A stretch of DNA of 64,000 bases from Glycomyces algeriensis (GTDB taxonomy: Bacteria > Actinomycetota > Actinomycetes > Mycobacteriales > Micromonosporaceae): assembly GCF_027622855.1 (NCBI RefSeq), contig NZ_JAPZVR010000001.1, positions 363,814-427,813 on the forward strand, given 5' to 3'. The notes beneath the pieces are model-generated. The model made no database searches. It saw only the letters and a list, made by a program, of their open reading frames with translations, and was not told the origin of the DNA. This document shows positions 1 to 9,059 of the stretch, one piece after another. The translations under genes and the position numbers were made by a program. Position 1 is the stretch's first letter; every line of letters begins with the position of its first letter.

Positions 1-35
1 TATGGGTGGCCGGGTGGGTCCCGGACTACTGCGGT

Positions 36-88
<53 letters not shown>

Positions 89-90
89 CG

Positions 91-1782
91 TCACTGCTCG
101 TTGAGGCTCTTGTAGATGTCGGTGTAGAACGTGCGGGCCTCTTCGCCGCCGTTGTCCAGGAAGGTCTGCACCATGTCCGGGATCGTGGAGAGCTCGGCCC
201 GCCCGAAGGCGATGTCGTTCTGCTGGTCGTTCAGGGTCTGCGAGGCGGACTTCGACGCGGCCGGGGCCTCGATGCGGACGCCCTCGAAGATGCTCGGGAC
301 GATGAACTCCTGGCACAGGGCGTTGAACTCGAAGTGCGCCTGGACGACCTCGGGGATACCGGTGAGGAACCGCTGGACCTTGCCGGAGTACTGCTTGAGG
401 TTGACCGGCGCCTGGACGATCTTCTGGCCGTGCTCGGTGTGGACCGGGTTGCCGCCGGCGTCGTACTCGAAGTGCTCGCCTTCGACGCCGTATTCCAGGA
501 GCTCGTTCTCCTTGGTGCCGTAGGGCGCCGAGCACCAGTTGGCGACGTCGAGGAGTTCTTCGACCTGCTCCTTGGAGAGGTCCTTGTTCAGGAAGGTCCA
601 GCCGTCGACGGAGGTACTCGCCTTGAGCGTGGGCTTGCGGCCCTTCGCGCCGATCGGCGGGACCGGCACGATCGCGCCTTCGGCCTGGCCGTCCCTGACC
701 TTGGTCGTGTAGTCGTACCAGCGGACCGGGTTCTCCTGCGAGAACAGCGTGGTCCCGGCGATCTGCAGCGCCCCGTTGTCCAGCGTGCCGGTGGGGGCGT
801 CCGGGTGGATGAGCTTCTCGTCCCACAGGGTGCGGCGGAACTCCAGCATCTCGGTGAACTCGGGCTTCTCGCAGTCGTTGACGAGCTTGCCCTGCTCGTC
901 GTCCCAGGACCAGCCTTCGTCGCCGACCAGGCCGAACAGCTGCGGGAGGATCCAGTCGACGCCGCCGAAGGCCCATTTGCCGTTCGCGTCGTCCGACCAT
1001 TCCCGGCAGGCCTCGAGCAGCTCTTCGACCGTGGTCGGCATCGCGATGCCCGCGGCCTCCATGAGGTCGACGCGGGTGAACAGCGCGTTGCCCGGGCCGC
1101 CGCTGAAGGTGGAGGGGATGCCGTAGAGGCGCGCGCTCTCGGGGTCGCTCGCGTCCGTGGACCAGACCGACTGCGCCCACGACTGGGTCGGTAGGCCGGC
1201 CAGGAGCGGCCAGCGCCCGGAGATGTCGCCCTTGAGGATGTCGGTCAGGTCGTAGAACGAGTTGACGACGGTCTCGGGGAAGTTCGTGTGGGAGCCGAGC
1301 ATCCAGCTGAAGAGCAGGATGCCGTCCCCGTACTCGTTGGCGTTGAGCCACTGGACCGAGGTGTCGGCGTAGGTGTTGCCGTCGGCCTGGCGGAGGTTCA
1401 CGGTCGTGCCGCCCCAGGCGTCGCGGAGCGCCGCGAAGTAGGGGTCGTCGTTCGAGGGGGCCTCGCCCCAGAACGGGACGGTGATCTCGTAGGTGCCGCT
1501 GTTCGAGGGCACCTCGGTGACGGCCTCGACCGGCTCGGGGTACGAGGTGAACCCGGAGGGGTGGTTCGGCGGGTCGCCGACCAGGTCGGGTTCGGCCGGG
1601 AGCGGCCATTCCTTGTACTCGGGCAGGAAGTCGAAGCCCTCGGTCGCCTGCGTGGAGCCCTCGCCGGTCTGGATGTCGGAGCAGGCGGCGGCGAAGGGCA
1701 GTCCCGCGGCGCCGACGGCGCCGAGACCGGCGACCTTGAAGAGGGAGCGGCGCCGCAGCGGTGCGGAGGAGGAGTCGGGCAT
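91..1782 (-). CDS. Tat-exported ABC sugar-binding lipoprotein
   Basis: Predicted 563-residue extracellular solute-binding lipoprotein of the family that delivers oligosaccharides to ABC importers. The N-terminus has a twin-arginine motif (RRRSLFK, residues 10-16), a hydrophobic stretch and a lipobox ending AAAC, making Cys34 the lipidated residue. The start at 1782 is preferred to an upstream in-frame ATG (1887) because it gives this signal and has GAAAGG just upstream. The large size fits the long LplA-like binding proteins. The neighbouring alpha-galactosidase gene upstream on the same strand suggests alpha-galactosides as ligand, which is inference. Its permease genes are not in the window and would have to lie beyond the left edge, past the hairpin at 36-88. 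Confidence 0.85.
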   Translation of the reverse strand: MPDSSSAPLRRRSLFKVAGLGAVGAAGLPFAAACSDIQTGEGSTQATEGFDFLPEYKEWPLPAEPDLVGDPPNHPSGFTSYPEPVEAVTEVPSNSGTYEITVPFWGEAPSNDDPYFAALRDAWGGTTVNLRQADGNTYADTSVQWLNANEYGDGILLFSWMLGSHTNFPETVVNSFYDLTDILKGDISGRWPLLAGLPTQSWAQSVWSTDASDPESARLYGIPSTFSGGPGNALFTRVDLMEAAGIAMPTTVEELLEACREWSDDANGKWAFGGVDWILPQLFGLVGDEGWSWDDEQGKLVNDCEKPEFTEMLEFRRTLWDEKLIHPDAPTGTLDNGALQIAGTTLFSQENPVRWYDYTTKVRDGQAEGAIVPVPPIGAKGRKPTLKASTSVDGWTFLNKDLSKEQVEELLDVANWCSAPYGTKENELLEYGVEGEHFEYDAGGNPVHTEHGQKIVQAPVNLKQYSGKVQRFLTGIPEVVQAHFEFNALCQEFIVPSIFEGVRIEAPAASKSASQTLNDQQNDIAFGRAELSTIPDMVQTFLDNGGEEARTFYTDIYKSLNEQ

Positions 1783-1830
1783 CGGTGGCCTTTCGGTCGT
1801 GCTGCCGCGAGGGACGGGTGGCAGCGAGGG

Positions 1831-1844
1831 ATCTAAATTTGGAT
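1831..1844. promoter_or_regulatory. AT-rich palindrome near the binding-protein promoter
   Basis: ATCTAAATTTGGAT is a near-perfect palindrome about 50 bp upstream of the start codon at 1782, in otherwise GC-rich DNA. On the minus strand it contains TTAGAT, which lies 17 bp downstream of TTTGTT, a weak -35/-10 pair. It could therefore be a promoter with an overlapping operator. The regulator is unknown. Confidence 0.35.
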
Positions 1845-1878
1845 ATGCCTTCAAACAAACGGTAGCGAGGTGGGGCCC

Positions 1879-1895
1879 CTGAGGCAAGGCCTCAG
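1879..1895. repeat. short inverted repeat between alpha-galactosidase and binding protein
   Basis: CTGAGGC and GCCTCAG flank a 3-base loop. The left side overlaps a 16-mer (1869-1884, GGTGGGGCCCCTGAGG) that recurs exactly at 29308-29323. The element may attenuate or terminate transcription between the two minus-strand genes. No T-tract is seen. Confidence 0.3.
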
Positions 1896-2014
1896 ACCCG
1901 GAAAGATCAGATGATTCCGTAGTCTTGCGAGATCGATGCGGAGCCGTTATGCGGCAAACGCTGGCTTTTCATTGCCAGATGCTAAATCCCGCCAATGGGT
2001 CATCAGATCATTCG

Positions 2015-4090
2015 CTACCGGATCTCGAAGAGGCGCGCGGCCGGGCCGGCGGGCACCTCGAGCACCGGCGCGCCCCCGCCGGTGCGGACCGCCCACTGCG
2101 GCAGCGCGGCCGGGTACACCTGCTCGACCGTCCGCCCTTCCAGTTCCGGCAGCCCGATCTCGGCGGCCTCGCCCCGCGACCACACCGCCAGCAGCGACTG
2201 GGCGCCCGCGTCGAGGCGCAGCGCCAGGACCTCGTCCTCCCAGCCGGGCAGCCCGAGCGGCCATGACGGCACCGACGCCGCGATGCGGTGGCGCCAGTCC
2301 TTGTGGAGCGCAATCGCTTCGCGCACCAGCGCGGACTGCTCGGCGCTCAGCTCGTTGAGGAACCCGGAGAGGTAGAGCCGGCCCATGACGCCGGACGTCA
2401 TCGCGAACGCCGTCTCCTCCGCGCTCATCGACGCGGCGGGATAGGCCCAGTTCCCGGCCTGCTCGGGCGTGACGCTCGCGGGGGCCGACGCGGCGATCGG
2501 CGGGTACCGCAGGAAGTCCTGCTGGTCGCTGGTGGACTGCAGATGGGCCACCGACAGGATGTTGTAGTCCATGCGCAGCGCGCCCGAACCGCAGTTCTCG
2601 AACAGGACCCCCGGATGCCGGTCCTGCACGCCGAGCAGCCAGTCGCGGAAGGCCCGGGTGTGTCCGAGCAGGCCGGTTCCTGGAGCGTCGGCGTCCACTT
2701 CGGTCCCGGCACCGATGTTCCGGTTGTAGTCGAGCTTGAAGAACGCGAGCCCGAACTCGTCCACGAGCCGGTCCACGGCCTCGTCGAGGTGCGCGCGTGC
2801 CGCCGGATGGCGGAAGTCGAGTTGGTAGTGCCCCGCCGCGATGACGCGTTCGCCGTACCGCTGGAAGAACGCGTCCTCGGGCAGCCGCTTCGCCATCGGC
2901 GAGTCGACGCCCACCGCTTCGGGTTCGAGCCACAGACCCGGGCGCATGCCGTTGGCGCGGATGGCGTCGACGACCGACAGCAGGCCGCCGGTGAACCGCC
3001 CGGAGCCTTCACGCCATTCGCCCGCGCTGACCCACCAGGCGCTGCCGGGCGCGGCGAACCATCCGGCGTCGATGCAGAAGTACTCCGCTCCCGCCGCGGC
3101 CGCGGATTCGATGAGCGGCAGCAGCTTCTCCGTCGACGGCTCGCCCATGAGGGTGTTCATGAAGTCGTTGTAGACGATCGGCAGCCGCGCGTCGACCGGC
3201 CGCATCCGGCGGATCGCGCGCCGGTAGTCCGTGAGCGCCGCGAAGGCCGCGTCCCGGCCGCGGTCCGCCACGCACAGTCCGGCAGGCACGCTCGTGAACT
3301 CCTCGCCGGGGGCCAGCCGCTGCGCGAACTGGTGGTAGAAGTCGGTCGCGCCGTGCACGCCGATCGTGTTCGTGGGACCGGTCTGCGCCACCTCCCAGTG
3401 CCAGCCCGCGCTGGTCTCGACCTGCCACGCGAGCGAGGGCCCGGCGGCGCTCGCCAAGACACCGGTGGGGAGGAACGAACCGGTCGACCAGCTCCCGTGA
3501 CCCGTCACCGGGAAGATCCCGCGCGAGAACTGGCCGTGGAACGCGACATTCACCTCCGGGAGCAGCTCCTTGACGGGACGCTGGTGCCAGCGCCCCTCGG
3601 CCAGCCACTCGCTCTCGCCCCACAGCAGCTCCTGCTCGCCGGTGTCGGGCACGGCGACGACCGCCGAGCTCACCGAGAGCAGCACGAGGTCGCGCTCAGA
3701 CCCGTTGCGCACGGTATGACGGATCTGCAGGCCTGGACCGGCGGCCCGGAACACGCTCGTCACCTCGAGGCCGGTCTCCGCATCGTGCTGGCTGATCCGC
3801 AGTTCGCCGTCGAGCGACTCGTGCCCGGCATAGCGCAGCCGCTGGCCGGCCTTCGAATGCAAGAGGCTCTGATCATTCCTGGCGCGCTGCTCACCGGTAT
3901 TGGTGATCACGTCGACGACCGGCCAGGGGGCGGCCGCTGAAGCCGCGTCGGGACCGGTGGCCAGACGCACGAGTCGCACCGACCGGTCGTCGCCGAAGTC
4001 GAAGCCGAGGTGCAGTCCGGGGGCGGCCCACTCGAAGGTCGATGCCTCGTCGGCTCGGCGCGGGGCGGTCGGTGCCACAGATGACTCCAC
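2015..4090 (-). CDS. GH36 alpha-galactosidase
   Basis: A 691-residue cytoplasmic enzyme (no signal peptide) with the layout of family GH36: an N-terminal beta-sandwich to about residue 290, a TIM barrel, and a small C-terminal beta domain. The nucleophile Asp454 lies in FKLDYN and the acid/base Asp522 in TSDQQD. The typical motifs CGSGALRMDYN and GLWLEPEAV are also present. It should release alpha-linked galactose from raffinose, melibiose or galactomannan side chains. GGAG precedes the ATG. The co-directional binding protein downstream probably supplies its substrate. GH36 also includes alpha-N-acetylgalactosaminidases, but overall likeness favours alpha-galactosidase. Confidence 0.93.
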   Translation of the reverse strand: MESSVAPTAPRRADEASTFEWAAPGLHLGFDFGDDRSVRLVRLATGPDAASAAAPWPVVDVITNTGEQRARNDQSLLHSKAGQRLRYAGHESLDGELRISQHDAETGLEVTSVFRAAGPGLQIRHTVRNGSERDLVLLSVSSAVVAVPDTGEQELLWGESEWLAEGRWHQRPVKELLPEVNVAFHGQFSRGIFPVTGHGSWSTGSFLPTGVLASAAGPSLAWQVETSAGWHWEVAQTGPTNTIGVHGATDFYHQFAQRLAPGEEFTSVPAGLCVADRGRDAAFAALTDYRRAIRRMRPVDARLPIVYNDFMNTLMGEPSTEKLLPLIESAAAAGAEYFCIDAGWFAAPGSAWWVSAGEWREGSGRFTGGLLSVVDAIRANGMRPGLWLEPEAVGVDSPMAKRLPEDAFFQRYGERVIAAGHYQLDFRHPAARAHLDEAVDRLVDEFGLAFFKLDYNRNIGAGTEVDADAPGTGLLGHTRAFRDWLLGVQDRHPGVLFENCGSGALRMDYNILSVAHLQSTSDQQDFLRYPPIAASAPASVTPEQAGNWAYPAASMSAEETAFAMTSGVMGRLYLSGFLNELSAEQSALVREAIALHKDWRHRIAASVPSWPLGLPGWEDEVLALRLDAGAQSLLAVWSRGEAAEIGLPELEGRTVEQVYPAALPQWAVRTGGGAPVLEVPAGPAARLFEIR

Positions 4091-4105
4091 TCTGGATAGA
4101 GATGT

Positions 4106-4153
4106 GTTGATCCTTCAACGAATCAAGCTAGCCGGGAGCCCGGAAGTGTACAA
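4106..4153 (-). promoter_or_regulatory. sigma-70-type promoter and small operator for alpha-galactosidase
   Basis: On the minus strand TTGTAC (4148-4153) and TAGCTT (4125-4130) are separated by 17 bp, predicting transcription from about 4118. The palindrome GTTGA-TCCT-TCAAC (4106-4119) covers that start point, a common place for a sugar-repressor operator. No regulator gene is adjacent. Confidence 0.5.
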
Positions 4154-4332
4154 GGGTCGAGGCCCGAAAAGACCGATGAATCTTGCGTCGGGCACCGGCA
4201 AATCGGGCACGAGTTATCGCTATTCCGCCATGAAGCGGGCATAACGGTCCGCTAAGGGCGCGTACTGGCCTCGATAGATATGATCTATTTGCTGAGCCAC
4301 GGATCCGGCGCGGAGTGCGCCCCGCTTCGCGT

Positions 4333-5022
4333 TCAGGCGTTCGGCTCCCACGGCACGGCGCTGAAGCCCGTGCCGAGGAGGCGGGACAGGTTCCAGAAGT
4401 CGTCGTCCACGCCCTCGTGCTCGCCGAGGAGCATGCGCGCGGGCGGGAACGGCCGGCCGGCCCGCAGCTGCGCGATCTCGATGAGGCCGGCGCGCTCCGA
4501 CTCCGGGTCGACCACGGCCTCCATGGAGGCCAGCGCGCGGCGGATCGCGGGCTGGAAGGTGCCCTCCTCCCAGAGCGCTTCGATCTCGTCGAGCTCGATC
4601 GTGACGAACCCGCCCGGCGCGGCCGCCACCGCCTCGCGCAGCATTGCGGCGTGGTCGTCGAGGGGCCCTTCGTATTCGAACAGCCGATTGAGCGCCGGCA
4701 GGGCGGCGTCGAGCTGGGCGAGCGCCCGGTCCTTGGCTGCCAGGGGCGCGACGGCCTCGACCACCTCGTCCTTCCTGCCGCCGGGCACTTCCACGAAGTC
4801 GCCGGTCGCCGGGTCCCACTCGGCGTAGTACGCGTCCCGGTCGGCCTTGATCACGATGGTCTGCGTCCTGATGTCCGCCGGGCGGAACAGGGCGAGCCAC
4901 AGCAGTGGCACGCAGCGGACGTCGTAGGCGACGACGCCGGTAGCAGAGGCGAAGCCCGCCACCGTGGTCGAGGGGTACAGGGAGTCCTGCTCCGCGGTGC
5001 AGAGGTACGAGGAGTTCGGCAT
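4333..5022 (-). CDS. conserved hypothetical protein
   Basis: A 229-residue soluble protein without signal peptide or membrane segment. It opens MPNSSYLCTAE, resembling a group of uncharacterised actinobacterial proteins that start M-x-N-x-SYL. It is rich in acidic residues and Trp, with no catalytic motif I recognise. It sits alone, divergent from the secreted hydrolase at 5270. Function unknown. Confidence 0.65.
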   Translation of the reverse strand: MPNSSYLCTAEQDSLYPSTTVAGFASATGVVAYDVRCVPLLWLALFRPADIRTQTIVIKADRDAYYAEWDPATGDFVEVPGGRKDEVVEAVAPLAAKDRALAQLDAALPALNRLFEYEGPLDDHAAMLREAVAAAPGGFVTIELDEIEALWEEGTFQPAIRRALASMEAVVDPESERAGLIEIAQLRAGRPFPPARMLLGEHEGVDDDFWNLSRLLGTGFSAVPWEPNA

Positions 5023-5078
5023 GGCCGGAGCCTAACCGCTCATGCCGACACCGACGCCGACACCGCGGCGGCTCCGGG

Positions 5079-5107
5079 TTGACCAGATATCGACAACTGT
5101 CTATGGT
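5079..5107 (+). promoter_or_regulatory. promoter of the 5270 hydrolase gene
   Basis: TTGACC (5079-5084) and TATGGT (5102-5107) have a 17-bp spacer, so transcription should start near 5114. The leader before the ATG at 5270 is then about 155 bases long and begins with the double operator at 5116-5147. Confidence 0.65.
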
Positions 5108-5115
5108 GGGGGGAA

Positions 5116-5147
5116 CGAAACGTTCGTCCTCAATGTCGAACGTTTCG
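5116..5147. promoter_or_regulatory. paired LacI-type operators
   Basis: CGAAACGTTCG (5116-5126) and its reverse complement CGAACGTTTCG (5137-5147) lie with centres 21 bp apart, two helical turns, directly downstream of the predicted transcription start. Each half resembles the CGAAA/TTTCG boxes bound by LacI-family repressors of xylan and arabinan genes in actinomycetes. The LacI gene at 7093-8130 is the obvious candidate regulator (inference). Confidence 0.6.
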
Positions 5148-5269
5148 ACACCTGCGGTGTGCGCCGGCTCCACTCCAACCCCGGCGCCGCACCCGTGCGC
5201 CGCCCGCAGCCGCGACGCATCCCGGCCCCGGCCGCCCCAACCCGCGAAGTACCCGAACCTGGAGCTCGA

Positions 5270-7069
5270 ATGAGACTGAGAGCGCTCACATCACGAGGTC
5301 GCGGCGCCGCCGCGCTCCTCATCGCCTTCCTGATGGTCCTGTCCGCCCAACTCCTCGCCCCCCAAGCGGCGCAGGCGCAGACCGGACTCACCGTCAACCT
5401 CGCCTCGAACGCCGGCCCGTCCGAAGGGGTCGGACTCGGCTTCCTCTACGGCGTCAACGGGGACGGCACCCAGCCGCCCGCCTCCCTCCTCGACCCCCTG
5501 CGCATGAACGCCTTCCGCGCGGGCGGCCACATGACCCGCGGCTGGATCGAGGACGGCTACCGCAACGGCCCGGCCACCCAGACCATCCTCAACTCGATCA
5601 CCTCCCAGGCGCGCCGCTTCACCGCCGCCCCCTACAACGCCCAGTACCAGGCCATCCTCAGCGACATGTACGGCGCCTACGGCGGCCAGGGCGCGAACAC
5701 CATGTACCCCTGCGACAACGGCAACTGCTCGAACTGGGTGACCTTCCTCGAGACCGTCGTCGGGCAGCTCCGCGACACCGGTCTGCCGATCAGCTACGAC
5801 GTCTGGAACGAGCCGGACATCGACATCTTCTGGACGCGCGGGGTCAACAGCGCCCAGTACTTCCAGATGTGGGACACCGCGGTCCGCACCATCCAGCGCG
5901 TCGACCCCGACGCCGAGATCGTGGGCCCCTCCTTCGCCTACACCCCCGACCGCCGCCCCGAGCAGTGGCAGACCTTCCTCTCGCACGTCAAGGCCGCCGG
6001 GACCCTGCCGGACATGATCGCCAACCACACCCTCGGCAACGTCGACGACCCGGTGCGGGTGGGCCAGTCCACGCTCGCCGCGCTGGCCGCCAACGGCATC
6101 CCGGCACTCCCGCTCTCCGCCAACGAGTACCAGCCGCAGAACATGCAGACCGCCAACGTGACCGCCTGGTACCTGGCCCGGTTCGCGCAGTCCGACTACG
6201 ACAACGCCATGCGCGGCAACTGGATCTGCTGCCTCACCCCGAACCTGACCGGGCTGCTGACGCAGGTCAACGGCACCTGGACCACCACGGGCAACTGGTG
6301 GGCCATGAAGTCCTATGCGGACATGACCGGGACGCTCCTGCAGACTTCCGGCCAGGTCAACGGCACCGCGATCGCGGCGTCGAAGGACGAGGCCGCCCGC
6401 CGGGCGGTCGCGGTCCTGGGCAACATCAACGGCGCCACCGGGTCCACCTCGGTCACCTTCAACGGGCTGTCCTCGGTGCCGTGGCTGACCGAGGGCGGGA
6501 ACGTCCACGTCACCGTCAACCGCAACCCCGAGGGGACGCTGAGCGCGCCGCAGGTCGTGTACAACCAGGACGTGAGCACCGCCGGCGGTTCGATCACCGT
6601 GCCGTTCAACATCCAGAACGGCAACGACGCGTACTCGGTCTACCTCACCCCGGCCACCGGGGGCGGCGGCGAGGACACCGGGCAGCTGCGCTCGGCGGCG
6701 TCGGGGCGCTGCGCGGACGTGCCGAACTCGGCGACGGCCAACGGGACCCGCGTCCAGATCTGGGACTGCCACACCGCCGCCAACCAGCAGTGGACGCTCA
6801 GCGCCAGTGGCGAGCTCTCCGTCTACAGCGGAGGGTCCCGGCGCTGCCTCGACGCTTCAGGGAACCAGACGACCGCGGGCACGCCCGTGATCATCTGGTC
6901 CTGCCACGGCGGCGCGAACCAGCGCTGGACACTGCAATCCGACGGCACGGTGAGGAACGGGCTCTCGGGCCTGTGCCTCGACGTCAACGGCGCGGCCACC
7001 GCCAACGGCACTCAGGCGGTGCTGTGGACCTGCCACGGCCAGTCGAACCAGCGCTGGACGCTCGGCTGA
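5270..7069 (+). CDS. secreted clan-A-like glycoside hydrolase with ricin-B (CBM13) domain
   Basis: A 599-residue exported enzyme. The Sec signal peptide is about residues 1-38, ending PQAAQAQ. The catalytic region has the clan GH-A signature WNEP with likely acid/base Glu181 and a second Glu286 in SANEY as likely nucleophile; GH39 or a related family is the best guess. The C-terminus from about residue 470 is a ricin-type beta-trefoil with three NQxWTL repeats, a sugar-binding module. The start at 5270 was chosen over a longer frame (5042) because it yields the signal peptide and has GGAG 6 bases upstream. Context points to arabinan or arabinogalactan side chains; the exact substrate is not determinable. 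Confidence 0.78.
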   Translation: MRLRALTSRGRGAAALLIAFLMVLSAQLLAPQAAQAQTGLTVNLASNAGPSEGVGLGFLYGVNGDGTQPPASLLDPLRMNAFRAGGHMTRGWIEDGYRNGPATQTILNSITSQARRFTAAPYNAQYQAILSDMYGAYGGQGANTMYPCDNGNCSNWVTFLETVVGQLRDTGLPISYDVWNEPDIDIFWTRGVNSAQYFQMWDTAVRTIQRVDPDAEIVGPSFAYTPDRRPEQWQTFLSHVKAAGTLPDMIANHTLGNVDDPVRVGQSTLAALAANGIPALPLSANEYQPQNMQTANVTAWYLARFAQSDYDNAMRGNWICCLTPNLTGLLTQVNGTWTTTGNWWAMKSYADMTGTLLQTSGQVNGTAIAASKDEAARRAVAVLGNINGATGSTSVTFNGLSSVPWLTEGGNVHVTVNRNPEGTLSAPQVVYNQDVSTAGGSITVPFNIQNGNDAYSVYLTPATGGGGEDTGQLRSAASGRCADVPNSATANGTRVQIWDCHTAANQQWTLSASGELSVYSGGSRRCLDASGNQTTAGTPVIIWSCHGGANQRWTLQSDGTVRNGLSGLCLDVNGAATANGTQAVLWTCHGQSNQRWTLG

Positions 7070-7073
7070 CCGA

Positions 7074-7111
7074 GGCTCCGCCCGCCCGCGGTTCAGCGGG
7101 CGGGCGGAGCC
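7074..7111. terminator. 16-bp perfect hairpin, bidirectional terminator
   Basis: GGCTCCGCCCGCCCGC (7074-7089) and its exact complement (7096-7111) flank a 6-base loop. It follows the plus-strand hydrolase stop at 7069 and also contains the stop codon of the minus-strand LacI gene at 7093-7095. It should end transcription from both sides. No U-tract, as is common in high-GC actinomycetes. Confidence 0.75.
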
Positions 7112-8130
7112 GTGCTCGAGCGCAGGACGAGTTCCGTGGCGATCTCGACGCGCCGCTTCGGCGGCGTGCGGCCCGCCGCGAGGTCGAGCAGCATCGTCGC
7201 CGCCGTGGCGGCCATGTCGTGCAGCGGCTGGCGGACCGAGGTGAGCGGCGGGATCATCCACTTGGCCTTCGGCAGGTCGTCGAAGCCGACCACGCTGAGG
7301 TCGTCGGGCACGCGCAGGCCCAGTTCGGCGGCGGCGTGGTAGACGCCGAGCGCCGATCCGTCGTTGCACGCGAAGATCGCCGTGGGCGGGTCGGGGAGTC
7401 GCAGCAGGGTCCTGGCGTGGTCGCGGCCGTCCTCGATCTGGAAGTCGCCCACGCACACCAGCTCCGGGTCGACGGGCACGCCGGCGAGGTCCATCGCGGC
7501 GCGGAAGCCGTCGAGCCGGGCCCGGCCGGCCAGCACCCGCTCGGGGCCGGTGATGACGGCGATGCGGCGGTGCCCGAGCTCGAGCAGGTGCCGCGTGGCC
7601 TCCAGGCCGCCGTTCCAGTTGCTCGTGCCCACGGACGGGTCGTCGTGGCCCGGTTCGCCGGTCGGGTCCACGGCGACGATCGTGATGTCCCTGGTGCGCA
7701 AGCGCTCCCGCTGCTCGGCGGTGACACCGCAGAAGACGGGGATGACCCCCACGGGGCGGCGGGCCAGGACGTCCTCGACCCAGCCGCGGCCCGGAACGTG
7801 GCTGCCGCCGAGCTCGGAGACGACGACGCCCAGGCCGTTCGCGCGCGCGACGGCGCTGACGCCGTTGATGACCTCGACCGGGTACAGCCCGCGGACCTCG
7901 TGGAACAGGAGCTCGATGAGCGGCGCGGGGCGCGAGGGGCGCTTCTGGCGGCGGTAGCCGTACCGGCGGATGAGGGTCTCGACGAGCTCCCGGGTATCGG
8001 GCGCTACGTCGAGCCGCCCGTTCACGACCTTGGAGACGGTGGCCACGGAGACGCCGGCGCGTTCGGCGAGCTGCGCGATGGTGAACGGCTCGCCTTCCGG
8101 CGCGGCGGGGGAGTCGGTGGAGGAGGTCAT
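7093..8130 (-). CDS. LacI-family transcriptional regulator
   Basis: A 345-residue repressor. The helix-turn-helix is at about residues 17-40 (AQLAERAGVSVATVSKVVNG) followed by the hinge helix, then a periplasmic-binding-protein-like sugar domain to the end (typical FACNDGSALGVYHAA and VVGFDDLP motifs). It stands between the 5270 hydrolase and the lectin gene at 8361. It is the most likely reader of the CGAAA/TTTCG palindromes at 5116-5147, 8243-8253 and 14504-14516. Inducer unknown, probably an arabinose- or xylose-containing sugar. Confidence 0.9.
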   Translation of the reverse strand: MTSSTDSPAAPEGEPFTIAQLAERAGVSVATVSKVVNGRLDVAPDTRELVETLIRRYGYRRQKRPSRPAPLIELLFHEVRGLYPVEVINGVSAVARANGLGVVVSELGGSHVPGRGWVEDVLARRPVGVIPVFCGVTAEQRERLRTRDITIVAVDPTGEPGHDDPSVGTSNWNGGLEATRHLLELGHRRIAVITGPERVLAGRARLDGFRAAMDLAGVPVDPELVCVGDFQIEDGRDHARTLLRLPDPPTAIFACNDGSALGVYHAAAELGLRVPDDLSVVGFDDLPKAKWMIPPLTSVRQPLHDMAATAATMLLDLAAGRTPPKRRVEIATELVLRSSTAPPAR

Positions 8131-8227
8131 TCGTGGATTCTAGCTGCGGTTGCGTGTGCCGTTCCGGGTCGAGGAGCGGCCGTCCCTTGACATCCAGCGA
8201 GCGTTATCGGTAACTTATATTCGGAAT

Positions 8228-8253
8228 TTTCGATTTATCAATCGAAAGTTTCG
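8228..8253. promoter_or_regulatory. CGAAA/TTTCG operator cluster before the lectin gene
   Basis: Two overlapping palindromes: TTTCGATT (8228-8235) with AATCGAAA (8240-8247), and CGAAAGTTTCG (8243-8253). The second has the CGAAA-N-TTTCG form known for xylan-gene repressors in streptomycetes. The surrounding AT-rich patch probably also carries the promoter for the plus-strand lectin gene and perhaps that of the divergent LacI gene. Confidence 0.6.
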
Positions 8254-8360
8254 CTCCGCCTCGCGCCCTCGACCCCGCGGGAGGCGACTAGTGCCGACCC
8301 CTCCGAGCCCGCGCCCGCAGACCGCGCGGCTCCGCCACTGAATCCATAAAGGAGTCATCG

Positions 8361-8975
8361 ATGCAACCGGCACCCGACCTCGCCGCCCTCCACCGGTGGG
8401 CCCGCGTCCTCACCGCCCTGGCGGTGGCGGCCGTGCTCGCCACGGCCGGCCTGCTCGGCCTCGGCGCCCAGCGCGCCGAAGCCCAGCCGACCGCCAGCGA
8501 CTGGTACACCGTCCAATCGCGCCACTCCGGCCTCGTCCTCGACATCCAGGGCGCCTCGACCGCGACCGGCGCGACCCTTACCCAGTACACGAACTTCGAG
8601 GGCATGAACCAGCAGTTCCGGTTCATCGACGTCGGCAACGGCTACCACAAGATCCAGGCCCGCCACTCCGGGCTCGTGCTCGACCTCTGGAACTTCAGCA
8701 CCGCGAACGGGGCCGCCATCGCCCAGTTCACCGACGTCGGCGGCACCAACCAGCAGTGGAAGGTCACCGAGAACGCCGAAGGCTACTACTCGATCGTCAG
8801 CCGCCACTCCGGCAAAGCCCTCGACGTCCACAACTGGTCCACCACCGCCGGCGCCCCGATCGTGCAGTACACCGTCACCGGCGCCACGAACCAGCAGTGG
8901 CAGCTCAACCCCGTCGGCGCCACGTGCGGCGCCGACACCGTGATCGCGGACATCCGCGAGGACGCACAGGTCTGA
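8361..8975 (+). CDS. small secreted ricin-type lectin
   Basis: A 204-residue protein: a hydrophobic signal segment to about residue 41 (ending QRAEAQ), then three beta-trefoil repeats (SRHSGLVLDI...NQQF, ARHSGLVLDL...NQQW, SRHSGKALDV...NQQW). There is no catalytic domain, so it is a stand-alone carbohydrate-binding protein, perhaps tethering substrate or cells. The last 20 residues (after QLNPVGAT) do not belong to the repeat and could be the remnant of a lost domain. AAAGGAG stands upstream of the ATG. It is the first gene of the run 8361-11595. Confidence 0.82.
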   Translation: MQPAPDLAALHRWARVLTALAVAAVLATAGLLGLGAQRAEAQPTASDWYTVQSRHSGLVLDIQGASTATGATLTQYTNFEGMNQQFRFIDVGNGYHKIQARHSGLVLDLWNFSTANGAAIAQFTDVGGTNQQWKVTENAEGYYSIVSRHSGKALDVHNWSTTAGAPIVQYTVTGATNQQWQLNPVGATCGADTVIADIREDAQV

Positions 8976-9059
8976 TCCCCCATGGGGCGGCCGGCGCCAT
9001 CGAGCGATACCGAACCGGCCGCCCCGCCCCTTCCCCGTCCGCCGAGAGAAAGCGACCCC

